NCBI RefSeq assembly: GCF_905220365.1 | Contig: NC_061124.1 | Coordinates: 13,208,501-13,272,500 of the forward strand | Reading direction: 5' to 3' | From: Vanessa cardui | Lineage: Eukaryota > Arthropoda > Insecta > Lepidoptera > Nymphalidae | DNA: 64,000 nucleotides | Part shown: positions 23,299 through 35,700 of the stretch, piece after piece | How positions within the stretch are numbered: position 1 is the first letter of the stretch | Layout of the letters: every line of letters begins with the position of its first letter | Notes under the pieces: model-generated | Told to the model about the DNA's origin: nothing | The model's database searches: none | Seen by the model: the letters and a program-made list of their open reading frames with translations, nothing else | Made by a program: the position numbers and the translations under genes

Positions 23299-25491
23299 AT
23301 GGCAACTATCGGAAGCGATTGCGTTAATTATGCTAGACAACTTTCAGCAAAAGGCAATTATAGCCAAGCTCTTGATTTATATTATAAAGCTTTTGACAAA
23401 AATCCCCAATTAAAACAGTTTTTGGAAGTTGAATTTTGTACTGTTATAACCAAATACAATGAATTGTTGGCTGATGCGAATAGAATTGAAGATATACTCG
23501 CCAATTTTAGCAGAGCTATCCTTTATTTTCCGGATAACATTTTTTTGATTAATGATATTGGAAGATACCTTTTCAGGTTTGGTTTGTATGAAGAAGCTTG
23601 GGTTCAGTTTCAAAAGGCGCTAACTGCAGACTCTGGAGACGTGAACGCAGAAAAAAATATAAATTCAGTAAAAAATATTTTGATAGAAAGGTGGCATTTT
23701 CGCATGTTGAATGATAAAATTCGCAACGAAAGCTATCGCGCCGCTATTAATGAAATGATAGTGCCTAACAAGACAAGAGTCTTTGATCTTGGTACGGGAA
23801 CTGGGCTACTGGCAATGTATGCAACAGAAGGTAAGCCACGGGCAATAACAGCTTGTGATAGTTCTAAAGTGATGACCACTCTGGCTATGAATATACTGGA
23901 AGAAAACAAAGTACGCATGGCAGTAATGGTCCTAAATAAAATGTCTACATCGATGGATTCTTCAGACTTTGGATATCATAAATGTTCTCTTTTGATCACG
24001 GAATTGTTTGATGCAGGACTATTTGGAGAGCATATTTTGCAGTCTTTGTCTCATGCATGGGAAAATTTATTATTGGATGATGCTAATATAGTGCCCAAAA
24101 AAGCAGAATTTTTCATTATGGGAGTGGATTCGGAATTTCTAAAATCCAAATATCAATTGTGCCAAATTACTAAATCTATTTTGAAAATATGTCATCTCCA
24201 TGTTCATGTTATAGCTGATGATGAAACTTATGATTGCGAAGATGTCCAAATTTACAAAGACATCAAATATATGACTGAACCACAATCAGTTATAAAAGTT
24301 GATTTTACTGATAAAAATGACATTAATGAGAAACTTAACAGCACTAAACCATATGTGGTGGAAAATAAGGTGTTGAAAAATGGACAAATTAATTCCTATA
24401 TTGGTTGGTTTAATTTGCATTTAACAGATAACATAATTATAACAACAGATCCAAGAGATAAAAACAGGGCCAAGGCATGGCAACAGGCTGTTTTCTTTGA
24501 TAGTGTACCCAGGAAAGTCCAAATAAATGATACATTCACTATTGACTTCTTCCTTAAATCAGAAAAGTTGACCATGAAGGAAAGGGAACAGCCCTTTGAA
24601 ATTAAGAGAATCTCTCCAGAGACATTACGGTTCTTGAATGATACTGTATATTTGAAGATGATAAAAAGTTGTGTGGTAACAACTTCCATATCCTTGGGAC
24701 AAATGACAGAATTATCTGAAGTAAATATAATAGATTTAAATCCATTTCCTTTATATGGATTTTATATGCTTCAAAGAGGAATTAAGTCCTTAGTATGCCA
24801 TGCTAAAACACATCAAGATAAAGTGTTTATCGAAACAGTTTTTGGAGCAAACCATTTGGACATGCGTAAAGTTACCATTTTAGTTGGAGATACATGGTCA
24901 CTTGGGAGCATTGGTGATAAGAAATTCCATGTAATATTTGTTAATTTGCTTGACTTGTGTGGAGATATTGATTACCAATTTAAAGAGATAGGTCAATATT
25001 TGAAGAAGACTCATCTGATACAGGGTGGCTTGTTCATGCCATCCACTGTAACATTAATGGGACAGATAGTCAGCAGCGACTGGTTGGATGTCATAAACAG
25101 AGTTTACGATAAAAATTTGGGTTATAAAGCATCTGAACACATCAACAAATTTCAAGTTTCACAAAATTTTAATCTTGATTATACACATTTGGATTATGCC
25201 CCGCTGACAGATCCAATAGAAATTGGTGAATGTAATCAACTTATACCCGATGTTCTAAATCTACCTGTTATTAACGATGGTGATGCCAATGCAATACTGT
25301 GTTGGTATAAAATTGAACTAATGGAAGGGCTTAATGAGATTTCAACCCAAAGACCATTTAGTTTTATCGATGGGACTGCATATTTAGCCAACCCAATAAT
25401 ACCAATGACTCGAGGCGATATTGCAAATATACTTTGTTGTGTAGACAAAGATGGGTTATTTAAATTAATAATTGATGTTGAAAATACTTAA
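23299..25491 (+). CDS. PRMT9: Protein arginine N-methyltransferase 9
   Basis: Transfers methyl groups from S-adenosylmethionine to arginines; mammalian PRMT9 makes symmetric dimethylarginine on the splicing factor SF3B2. A single uninterrupted exon encodes 730 residues. The start is the ATG at 23299 (AAAATGGC context). Residues about 1-130 form TPR-like helices (YSQALDLYYKAFDKNP, YEEAWVQFQKAL). Motif I is VFDLGTGTGLLAMYA at about 161-175. The double-E loop is TELFDAGLFGE with glutamates near 235 and 244; the AGLFGE form, and HAWENLLL soon after it, point to PRMT9 rather than PRMT7. A diverged second methyltransferase-like half follows to the C-terminus. It is somewhat shorter than mammalian PRMT9. 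AATAAA signals lie at 25566-25571 and 25798-25803. The absence of introns is unusual for this window. Confidence 0.93.
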   Translation: MATIGSDCVNYARQLSAKGNYSQALDLYYKAFDKNPQLKQFLEVEFCTVITKYNELLADANRIEDILANFSRAILYFPDNIFLINDIGRYLFRFGLYEEAWVQFQKALTADSGDVNAEKNINSVKNILIERWHFRMLNDKIRNESYRAAINEMIVPNKTRVFDLGTGTGLLAMYATEGKPRAITACDSSKVMTTLAMNILEENKVRMAVMVLNKMSTSMDSSDFGYHKCSLLITELFDAGLFGEHILQSLSHAWENLLLDDANIVPKKAEFFIMGVDSEFLKSKYQLCQITKSILKICHLHVHVIADDETYDCEDVQIYKDIKYMTEPQSVIKVDFTDKNDINEKLNSTKPYVVENKVLKNGQINSYIGWFNLHLTDNIIITTDPRDKNRAKAWQQAVFFDSVPRKVQINDTFTIDFFLKSEKLTMKEREQPFEIKRISPETLRFLNDTVYLKMIKSCVVTTSISLGQMTELSEVNIIDLNPFPLYGFYMLQRGIKSLVCHAKTHQDKVFIETVFGANHLDMRKVTILVGDTWSLGSIGDKKFHVIFVNLLDLCGDIDYQFKEIGQYLKKTHLIQGGLFMPSTVTLMGQIVSSDWLDVINRVYDKNLGYKASEHINKFQVSQNFNLDYTHLDYAPLTDPIEIGECNQLIPDVLNLPVINDGDANAILCWYKIELMEGLNEISTQRPFSFIDGTAYLANPIIPMTRGDIANILCCVDKDGLFKLIIDVENT

Positions 25492-26744
25492 ACATATTTA
25501 ACTGAAGAGAAAAATGGGATTCTAAAGGCAAGAATTGTTTTCTGAAACACATTCGAAGGATAAAAAATAAAATATTATTTTCACTACCAGAGAAAAGACC
25601 TTATAATTGTTATGAGAATTGATATTTTAAAATATGCTGTATATAGAAAGACTTGATAAAAGCATTTACAATATAATTGTAACAAAGTACTGTTACAAAA
25701 TTGTCTTTTTATATTATTATTGAATATAATGTTAGTAGTAATGAACAATCTACATATGAAATGGAGACGGAGTAACAAAGTATGTCAATATCTCAAAAAT
25801 AAAATAAATTAATTTATTATGTAATATGTTGGATGTTAGCAGTTTTGTCTCATCTAGTATGCTTACTATCTATTATTGTAGATGCATAATTAAGAGTATT
25901 TTATGTATATTTTTAATTTCAAGGATATTATGACTGATTGGACTGTGGCTGTGATGAGAATGTGGCATATGTGATAGAGTATTTATTGTATTGAACAATT
26001 AATGTGATATGATTTTTGTCTTTTATCAGAATATATTGTTAGATATATTTATAAGTGTCTATGTTAACCATTTATAACCAACAATAGAATTTATTCTTAC
26101 ATGATAAAATTGAACAAAACCAATATTATATGTAGTTTTTGATGTTAGATTTTAGAAAATTTTAAATTCATACCACATATTATAAATAAATGTTTAATTG
26201 CAATAAATGAATTTCAATATTAATTTATATGTCAGATATTTTATTGAAGCAAACTCTGGATGTTTAAATAATAAAAAACTTTATCTGCATGGGCGATTTA
26301 TTATTGTGACTTCCATATCATAATGATTTATTTTATATACAAAGTAATGATTCAATATGTAGTAAGCAGCGATACTTTCAATAGTGTCTAGGGTTTGGAA
26401 TATCTGTACACAAAATGTATTAATTTTGTTTAGTCTTATTTACTGGCGCAAACTCAGTGAAATTAGTATTATTGAAAAATCACAAGCTTGATACTATTGA
26501 TAGTGTTGACACGTGACAATAATGTCGATACTATTACTCACACCCTAACTATCGTATGCTATATTACTATTAACTGCTGCTTACCCGCAGGAATACCGAT
26601 AGTAATAAATAAAAACAACATTTTTTCTTCAAAGTTGTTTTTAATGAATATTATCATTTTTACAGAACATTTTACAGTGTTGGGATTTTTGATATGACCC
26701 TAGTTGCATCATTTATCAGAAGTGCCTACAAATTAATGTCAGCG
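25492..26744. other. Convergent 3' region of PRMT9 and PAXBP1
   Basis: AT-rich sequence holding the 3' UTRs of two converging genes. Candidate poly(A) signals for PRMT9 are near 25566 and 25798; for PAXBP1 (- strand) TTTATT-type complements occur near 26297. No additional gene seen. Confidence 0.55.
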
Positions 26745-29700
26745 TCATTCTACCGCTCGCGCCTCGGCTAAAACACCTCTTGCTTGCTCGAGCGCTTTTC
26801 TGTAAATAAATAATTCATATTTTAGAAAGGATCAGGCAAATTTAGCACACTTATCTAACGGGGAAATAACGGCATTTAAACCTTACATAAGACAATGTTA
26901 TTCACTTCACTCCTTTTATCCACTTTAATTTTACTTCCAAACCTCTTCGCAATAATCTAAAACTCCATTATATCGCAAATTAATGATGAAATGAAATATC
27001 GAATCTATTCAAGATCTCCATCAATTATGTTGAATCAAATCAATGTCTTTCATTGTAGGTAAAGAAAATTTTGAATTTGGAATCAAAATTCATTTGTGTA
27101 GTTAATTAGTTAGGAATAAATATATATTACCTATGAATTATTTGTAGTTTAATGCAAACAATTAGCAAATACAGGTGCAAATGGTATGGGATGTATGATA
27201 ATCGTCAATTTTTTTTTTTTAATTATTAAGAGAACATAAATTCAACCAGTGTAATATTGGCAATAACTTACAAATGCATCGGGTTGTCGGAGTGCAGGCG
27301 GCTCAGCGCCAGCTGCGCCAGCGCGGCGAGGCGGCGCAGCGCCTTCGCTCGCAGGTCGCCGCTGCGGGGCAGCGTGTCGGCGAGTGCGGCGGCGGCGGCG
27401 GCCACTTGCGGGCCCGGCGCTGCACCCGCCGCACAGCACAGTGTTTCTGTGTGGGGAAAATATTTAATACTAGTACTTGTACATACTAGTGGTAGTAACT
27501 TAATAACATAAAAATATATACAATCTGTAGCAATTCAATTACAAATAGACATGTACAATTAATTACTTTTAAAAACAGGAATTTAACGGAAATAAGAAAA
27601 ATCGATACATGTAATTCAAAAAGACACAAACGCATAACATACATATGTATCAAATTACTGCCAACGATCCTAAATAAATTAACTTCGCAATTGATAAATG
27701 TAAATTAACGTTACTATTGTACTAACCAATGAGCGAGAGTGCGAGCGGGTCTGCCTGCAGCGCGGCGGGCGGCGCACACAGCGCCAGCACGGCGCGCAGC
27801 AACCTCACGCCGCCTCCAAGACTGCGCTTCCAAAATGCACCGCCCGCACCCTCCATGATCCTATGGATAGCGCGTAAGACATTCTATATTCAGTGACCGA
27901 AGGCAACTATGAGGAATAATCACTTTTACCATTAAATAAAGGTTGAATTTTATTTCAAAAGATTCATATATTAAAAGGTTCATATATTAAAAGGTAATTT
28001 CATATAAGAATAGCGAGTATCGTGGATAATAGGTAATGTTCGATAAGAGTCGAGATGGCCCAGTGGTTAGAACGCGTGCATCTTAACCGATGGTTGTGGG
28101 TTCAAACCCAGGCAGCACAAATGAATACTCATATGTGCTTAATTTCTGTTCATAATTCATCTCGTGCTCAGCGGTGAAGGAAAACATCGTGAGGAAACCT
28201 GCATGTGACAAATTTCATGGAAATTCTGCCACATGTGTATTCCACCAACCCGCATTGGAACAGCATGGTGGGATATGTTCCAAACCTTCTCCTCAAAGGA
28301 AGAGGAGGCCTTTAGCCCAGCAGTGGGAATTTACAGGCTGTTGTTGTTGTGTTCGATAAGCTTGCGCACTCACTGCGGCGGCAGAGCGGGCAGGAAGACG
28401 TCAGCGGCGAGTGCTGCGGCCAGACGTGCGCGCGCGGCGACGGCCAGGCGGCGCGGGTTGGCGGACGGCAGCGACGCGGCGCGCAGCAGCAGGCGGCGCA
28501 GGCGCACGCACGCGCGCACGCTCAGCGGGTCCCACGCCTGCTCCACTAGCTCTGCGGGCAATTCGTGTACACTATTATTATATTACTTTTTTTTTTTTTA
28601 TTATTACATTATATTACTATAGGAGTCGAGATGGCCCAGTGGTTAGAACGCGTGCATCTTAACCGATGATTACAGGTTCAAACCCAGGCAAGCACCGCTG
28701 ATTCATGTGCTTAATTTGTCTTTATAATTCATCTCGTGCTCAGCGGTGAAGGAAAACATCGTGAGGAAACCTGCACGTGACAAATTTCATAGAAATTCTG
28801 CCACATGTGTATTCCACCAACCCGCATTGGAACAGCGTGGTGGAATATGTTCCGAACCCTCTCCTTAATGGAAGAGGAGGCCTTATCTCAGCAGTGGGAA
28901 ATTTACAGGCTGTTACTTTACTTTTTTTTACTTTACTATATTACTATATCACACGGAATACTTTTATATTTTTTCTATTTTATCGAAGTATGAACTCACC
29001 GGTAACTTTTGGGAGCACAACCTTATCGATGATAGTAGGTACCAGCATAAGGTCAGGGTCTTCCCTTACAGAGTCCTCGGTGATCGTTGGCGGCTCGGTT
29101 TCATCGTCTGACGATTGATCGGAATCACTCGATAGATTCTCTGATTTGACGCCGTACAACATCAGGCATCTGTAGGAATTTTAGGTATACTACATATATT
29201 TTTACAAAGTATAAACATACTGTTACACTGATACATTTCCGTAATTGTTGCTTGTGACATTGTAAGTAATACTCTTTTTTTATTATAAAATGTTATCTGT
29301 CTCTGGTTTCCATACACTGGCTCACTCACAATTCAAACCGAGAATAATAATACTACTAATTCCTGTTTGATGGTAGAATATCTAATGAGTAGGTGGTACC
29401 TACCCAGATGGACTTTCACAAAGCCGTCACATTTATACAAAGAAAATATATTGTGTGCTTTCATGACTTCATGTATATAAAAAATATTTTTCTTTAGTCA
29501 ATTTGTTATTAAAACATATTTATTTTTATTTATTAAACAGTAAAAAATGATAGGTAATATTGCTCACTTGTACCAGTCCATTTTCTCGTAGTCTTCATTG
29601 TCTTCATCGGCTAGTGGATTCCATAATATTAACTGCAAAACAAAATATTAATGAACACACGCGAAATAATTTCAGGGGGGGCAATGTCCCAATGGATGGA

Positions 29701-32700
29701 AAAAAAAAGCCTTTGGTTACTGGTCTAATCATTCGAGATATTCTTCTCTATATTATATTAAAAACTTATTTTTCCTCTATGTTTGTACTTTAGTTTTGTT
29801 TTGGAGTAAAAATAAAAGATAAAGCGATATACTATTACTGATATAAATAATATGTTTGATTCTAACAACTAACGTAAAATGTTAACTATATCCAAAAGGG
29901 CTTTGAGAATATTTATTTTTGGCGTAAATTCAGCTTTCATTAGCCCTCATTCTTTCCATCTACGCTCGGCACAGTACATAATGTGTCTCTTCGAATATCA
30001 ATATATCTTGTCATATACTCAATTATTACTTTCAAGTCGACGTCGAATACAGCTCCTTCTGTTCAATCGATCAATAGGCTATTTGACAGTGCGAAAAATA
30101 AATTGTGTGTTCGACACTATACACTATTACCTGATACGTAGGGCTCCTAATTCAAAACACCTTGCACTGCACATATACTTTATTACTCAACACAAGACAC
30201 AATATCCATTACATAAAGAAACTAAATACCTTATCGTTTGTAAGAAACAAAAAGATAGCGCGATTTAAGTACGTGCAGCGCCATCTATTGATGATTATAT
30301 AAACTACAAATAACATAACGAATTTAAATGAAAACACCTAGAATTTCGACATTCCGCCCATCAAGGACTTGTCCTTCCAATAAACAATAAATAACAAAAT
30401 TAACAAGAAATATATTAAAACTTATAGCAAATACAAACGTAAGCAATATAATAGACAATAAAAAAAAATACAGTTCTTCACTAGTAGAAACAATAACAAA
30501 CAGATTTGGCTAAGTAACAAAAAAAAACTTAAGTTCATATTAGGTAACAATAACATGTTGTAACATTAAGCAATATAGGGGCAACCGCCCACTCTTTAAA
30601 TTATTTTTTCTCATGCGAACAAGATTTAGGTAAAAAACAAAGTTTGCTAACAGGTCTTTTTAGAAAATTATTTTTACATTTGATAGTTACAACTCTTGTA
30701 ATGTTATCCTTGCCAGTATGCTTCTGTATAATTTTCCCTAATATCCACTTAGCTGGAGGAACATTGTCTTCCTTAACAATGACAATATCATTTATTTCTG
30801 GTTCGGTTCTATTTGTGGTCCATTTGTATCTTTGGTTAAGAAGTACTAAATATTCTCTAGACCATCTTTTCCAAAAGTCATTCACCATCTTTTGTATCAG
30901 CCGCCATCTTTCAATGCCAGTAATGTGATCATCTGTGTGGTCTCTATCTGGTATTGTGATAAGTGGCTCGCCCACAAGAAAATGCCCTGGAGTTAATGGT
31001 AGAAGATCATCAGGATTATCACTGAGTTGAGAAATTGGACGCGAATTTAAGCATGCTTCAATCTGCGCTAGTACCGTGGATAATTCCTCATAAGTCAAAG
31101 TGCTGTCACCAACGACCTTTCTCAAATGCGTCTTTACAGAACGCACCCCAGCTTCCCAAATACCACCGAAATTGGGAGAATGTGGAGGATTAAAGTGCCA
31201 TTTGGTTCCTTCGTTATTAAGTATTGTAGCTATTTCATTAGGCAACTCAGATTTAGCTGCATTAAACATCTCACTTAGGATTTTATAAGCGCCGACGAAA
31301 TTGGTGCCATTATCACTGAATAAATCCTGGCACCTGCCGCGTCTGGACACAAATCTTCTAAAGGCAGCTATAAAACCTTTAGCTGACAATTGAGATACTA
31401 CTTCTAGATGTATCGCACGAGTTACCATGCAGATGAATAGTGCGATGTACCCTTTATAAGACCTTGTTCCTCTACCAGGTGACACTCTTACATTAATTGG
31501 ACCTGCATAATCAACACCTGTAGATTTAAAGGCTTTACTTGGTTTAAGTCTTACCTCAGGTAACTGTCCCATTAAAGGTGTTTTATTTATTTTCGAATAT
31601 CTCAAGCACGTAACGCATTCTCTATAGCACTTCTTTACTTGATCTCTGCCTCGTATGATCCAGTATCTCTCACGCAATATATTAAGCATGACCTGAGGAC
31701 CACCATGCAATGTTTTCTCATGAGCATCCCTAACAATTAACTGGGTAAGATGACTGTTAGCAGGCATAATCAATGGATGTCTAGTGCCATAGCGTGCGTT
31801 TGCGAACTTAATTCGTCCTCCTACTCTTAAAAGCCCATCTTTATCGAAGAAAGGATGAAGAGTGTGAAGAACACTTTTTTTACGCACGCATCCCCGATTT
31901 TTGATTTCCTTAACATCCTCACAAAATCCTATTTCTTGAGCTTGCCTTATGCAAATTAGTAATATGTTCTCTAATTCGTCTGTAGTTATAAATTTTGGAA
32001 TTTTAATTTTTTCTTCTGCTTGTAATCTAGTTAAGGTTAAAAATCTCTTGCAACGTGATAAAATTCGAAGCATTTTAGACAATGATGAAAATCTAGTCCA
32101 TAGAAATTTAGTTTCAGATTCTTTTACTGTAGTATAAGCTTTAATAACCCGCTCTTCTTCATGTGTAGAAAAATCTGATTTATCAAATTTAACCATAATA
32201 TCTTGCAGCCATGGGGGCCCGTTCCACCAGAGCTGATGACATGATAATTCTGTCGATTGTAGGCCTCTTGATGCGCAGTCAGCTGGATTCATATCCGTCG
32301 CTACATGGCCCCACTGATCATATTCAATTATGTTAATGATTTCCGAGACTCTGTTGCTCACAAAAGTCGTCCAGCGATTAGGTAATCCCTTTAACCATGC
32401 TAACACAACAGCTGAGTCGGTCCATGCGTATACATCTTTTTTCGGTATGTTCAAAATTTGAGATACCTCGTATAGTAGTTTTGCAGCTAAAACTGCACCA
32501 CAGAGCTCCAATCTTGGAATAGTTACCTCCTTTTCTATAGGAGACACTTTAGTTTTAGCGGTTACTAAGCTCACGTGAACTTTACCTTCAGCGTCTATCG
32601 ATCGACAATAAACAACCGCCGCATAAGCTGACCTGGATGCATCAGCAAATGCATGCAATTCTCGGTGAGAGTTCTCAGTCAGGTGCATCCATCTCGGAAT

Positions 32701-35700
32701 TTTTATGTTTGTTAGGTTAGATAAATTTGATCTAAAACATAACCATTCCTCTAACAGTTCTTCAGGTATTGAATCGTCCCATTCTAAATTTGCTCGCCAC
32801 AATTTTTGAATATAAATTTTGGCTTTTACTATAACAGGCGCTATCCATCCCATGGGGTCGTATAGCCTGGCAATATCAGAAATTACGTTTCTCTTTGTTA
32901 TAACATCCTTAACGGCTCCTAAGTTAACCGTATATTCAAATTGATCTGTAGTGCGATTCCAGCTTATTCCCAAAACCTTTAAAGTATCATTTGCCTTAAT
33001 ATGAATTGATTGATCCAAATTAGTATTCTCTTTATTTAGATATTGTAAGAAAACCTCACAATTACTACTCCATTTCTGAAGTTGAAATCCAGCCCTCTGC
33101 AATAGTTCGTTCATTTCCTTGTACATTAATTTAGCTTCTTCTTCCGATCTACATGTAGTCATGAGATCGTCAACGTAAAAATCTGTCAAAACTTTTTCTG
33201 CGGCAATTTTATAATTATGTCCTTCATCTTTAGCAACTTGTTGTAAACTTTTAACTGCGAGATAAGGCGCACAAGCTGTACCAAAAGTTAGTGTAAGTAA
33301 TTTGAAGTGTTGCACTGGTTGATTAGTATGAGCTCTCCAAAGTATACGCTGATATTTTGTATCTTCTTCATGTACTCTAACTTGACGATACATTTTAACG
33401 ATGTCAGCTACTATAGCAATTGCTCCACATCGCCACCTCATCAACAAATGCCTTAAGTCTTGTTGCAATTTTGGACCAATCATCAGACTATCGTTTAATG
33501 AGATATTATTTACTCCCTTTTGAGATCCGTCAAAAACTACTCTCAATTTAGTGGTGTCTTTATCTTCCCTGATTACTGCATGATGGGGAAGATAAACTGC
33601 TGTAGAATCTTCAATTTCTAGATGACTGTCTATTGCCTTCATGTGATTCAAAGAAATATATTCTTCAAGAACTTTCTGGTATTCATCATAGTGCTTTTTA
33701 TTTCTCAATAGTCTTCTTTCGGTTGAATAGAATCTCTTTAAGGCCAATTCTTTAAATTGCCCTTCTTCACAATCCGGCTTTACTTTTTTGAACGGCAGTC
33801 TGACCACGTACCGCCCATCGTAATCTCTCGTAGTTGTTGATTGATATAACTCCTCACATTTAATTTCTTCCTTAGTAAGCCTTTTTTTAAAAATATTATT
33901 AGGTTCTGTTTCAAGTTCCCAAAATTGTTTCAAAAGATCGTCTTCTCTGATTTGAAGGTGCATATTAATAACTCTTCTTTCTTTTGTACTTGTGTTTTTT
34001 GATACTCTTCCTGATAGTATCCATCCAAAAATCGTATTTTGCGCGATCAAATTGCCTCTTGGATACTTGATTAAGCCTTCACTTAAGATTTCACTGTAAG
34101 CTTCAGCTCCCAATAACAGATCAATTTTGCTAGATGTTGCGTAGCCCGGATCTGCTAGGAAAAGATCTTCGACTCCTAAGCTATTAGGTGATGTTACATC
34201 TCTCGACGGAAGTAACCATGAAAATGATCGCAGTACATATGCATCTACTTGAATTGAATTTTCTGGATTCTGGCGTGATTCTACATGTAGAGAAACCATG
34301 TATTTCACTCTCGTTTCACCAGGCCCCAGACCTGACACCCAACCATTCACTGGTGAGCGCTTTAGTCCAAGCAGTTGCGATGTAGCTTCTGTGATGAAGG
34401 ACGCCTGTGAACCTTGATCTAATAGTGCTCTTATATAGTGTTCACAGCCGTTCCGTGCTCTACTTTTCAAAAGTGCAGTTGCTAATAGAACTTCATTGGG
34501 TTGATGATTCTCGTTTGCAAAATTAGATACAATTTTCGTCTCGGTTCCCAAAGAAGTTGATTGTTGTGAAAGGTTTTCAGATTCAATATTGTCAGAATTT
34601 TGATATAAATTCTCAGTAGTACTTAAAAACCCTTGTATTGTTTCTTTGTTATAGTGCAAAAGTGTGTGATGACGTCTGCCACATTTTTGACAGCTCTTTG
34701 ACAGTCTACAATTTTTTACTGAATGATTCGGTGCTAAGCAGTTAAAACATAGTCCTTTCGATTGAACAAAGTCTTGTCTCTCTTTTGGCTGCTTGCTACC
34801 GAACTTCTTACATGCGAAAAGATTGTGATTCTCTTCACATAGTGCACAAACGGGATCCTTATATTTTGTTTTATTTTGATCAAGAACTGATGCGTGAAAT
34901 GATCTTGACTTCTGTGCATTTTGTGTTATTTTAGACTTTATTGGCTCAATCATTTCTAGCGCACGAAATCTAGCTTCTAAAAACTCAGCAAGTTGACTCC
35001 ATTTTGGTATTTCATTTGAGTCAATATTACTCATTTGTATTTCCCACTGTTTATGTGATTCGGTATCTAATTTAGAAATTACTAGATATACTAAAATCGC
35101 ATCCCAAGATGTTATGTCAACGCCCAAATTCTTTAACTGTTTAAGGCAGCTTAACGTAGTATCAAGAATAAATTTTACTCCATTAGCCGATTCATGACTC
35201 ATTTGTTTAATGGAAAACAGTGTCTTTAAAATAGCATTACAATTAAATCTTTTATTATCGTATCTCTTTTTCAAAAGTATCCACGCCTCCTCATAGTTCG
35301 CATCAGTAATTGTTAAATTGCGTAGTAAGGTTTCGGGTTCGCCATTCAAACAACCTTTTAAATAATGAAGTTTTTGTACATTCTTTAACTTTTTATTGTT
35401 GTGAATTAAACTTTCGAATAAATCATGAAAAGATTGCCATTCGTCATATTTTCCATTAAAGGAGGGTAGTTTAATTAATGGTAAATGAACATCACTCTGC
35501 ATTAAACACGATCCCGTAGTTGACATAGAAACACTAACATTATCAGCCTCATTTGTAGACTTAAATTGTTCGAGTTTATTTTTTAATAATGACTTGTAGG
35601 TAGTGTAAAATTCTTCAAATTGTTCGTAAAGATCTTCAGTAAAATATGAAATTTCCTTTTTTATATCTTTAGTAGCGTTCTTTACAATTTCGCGATGATC

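Noticed and set aside
29879..30268. 129-codon open frame on + (and the similar one at 36279-36518)
   Set aside because: Both read through the BEL/Pao LTRs in antisense; the shared C-terminus is just the repeated LTR.
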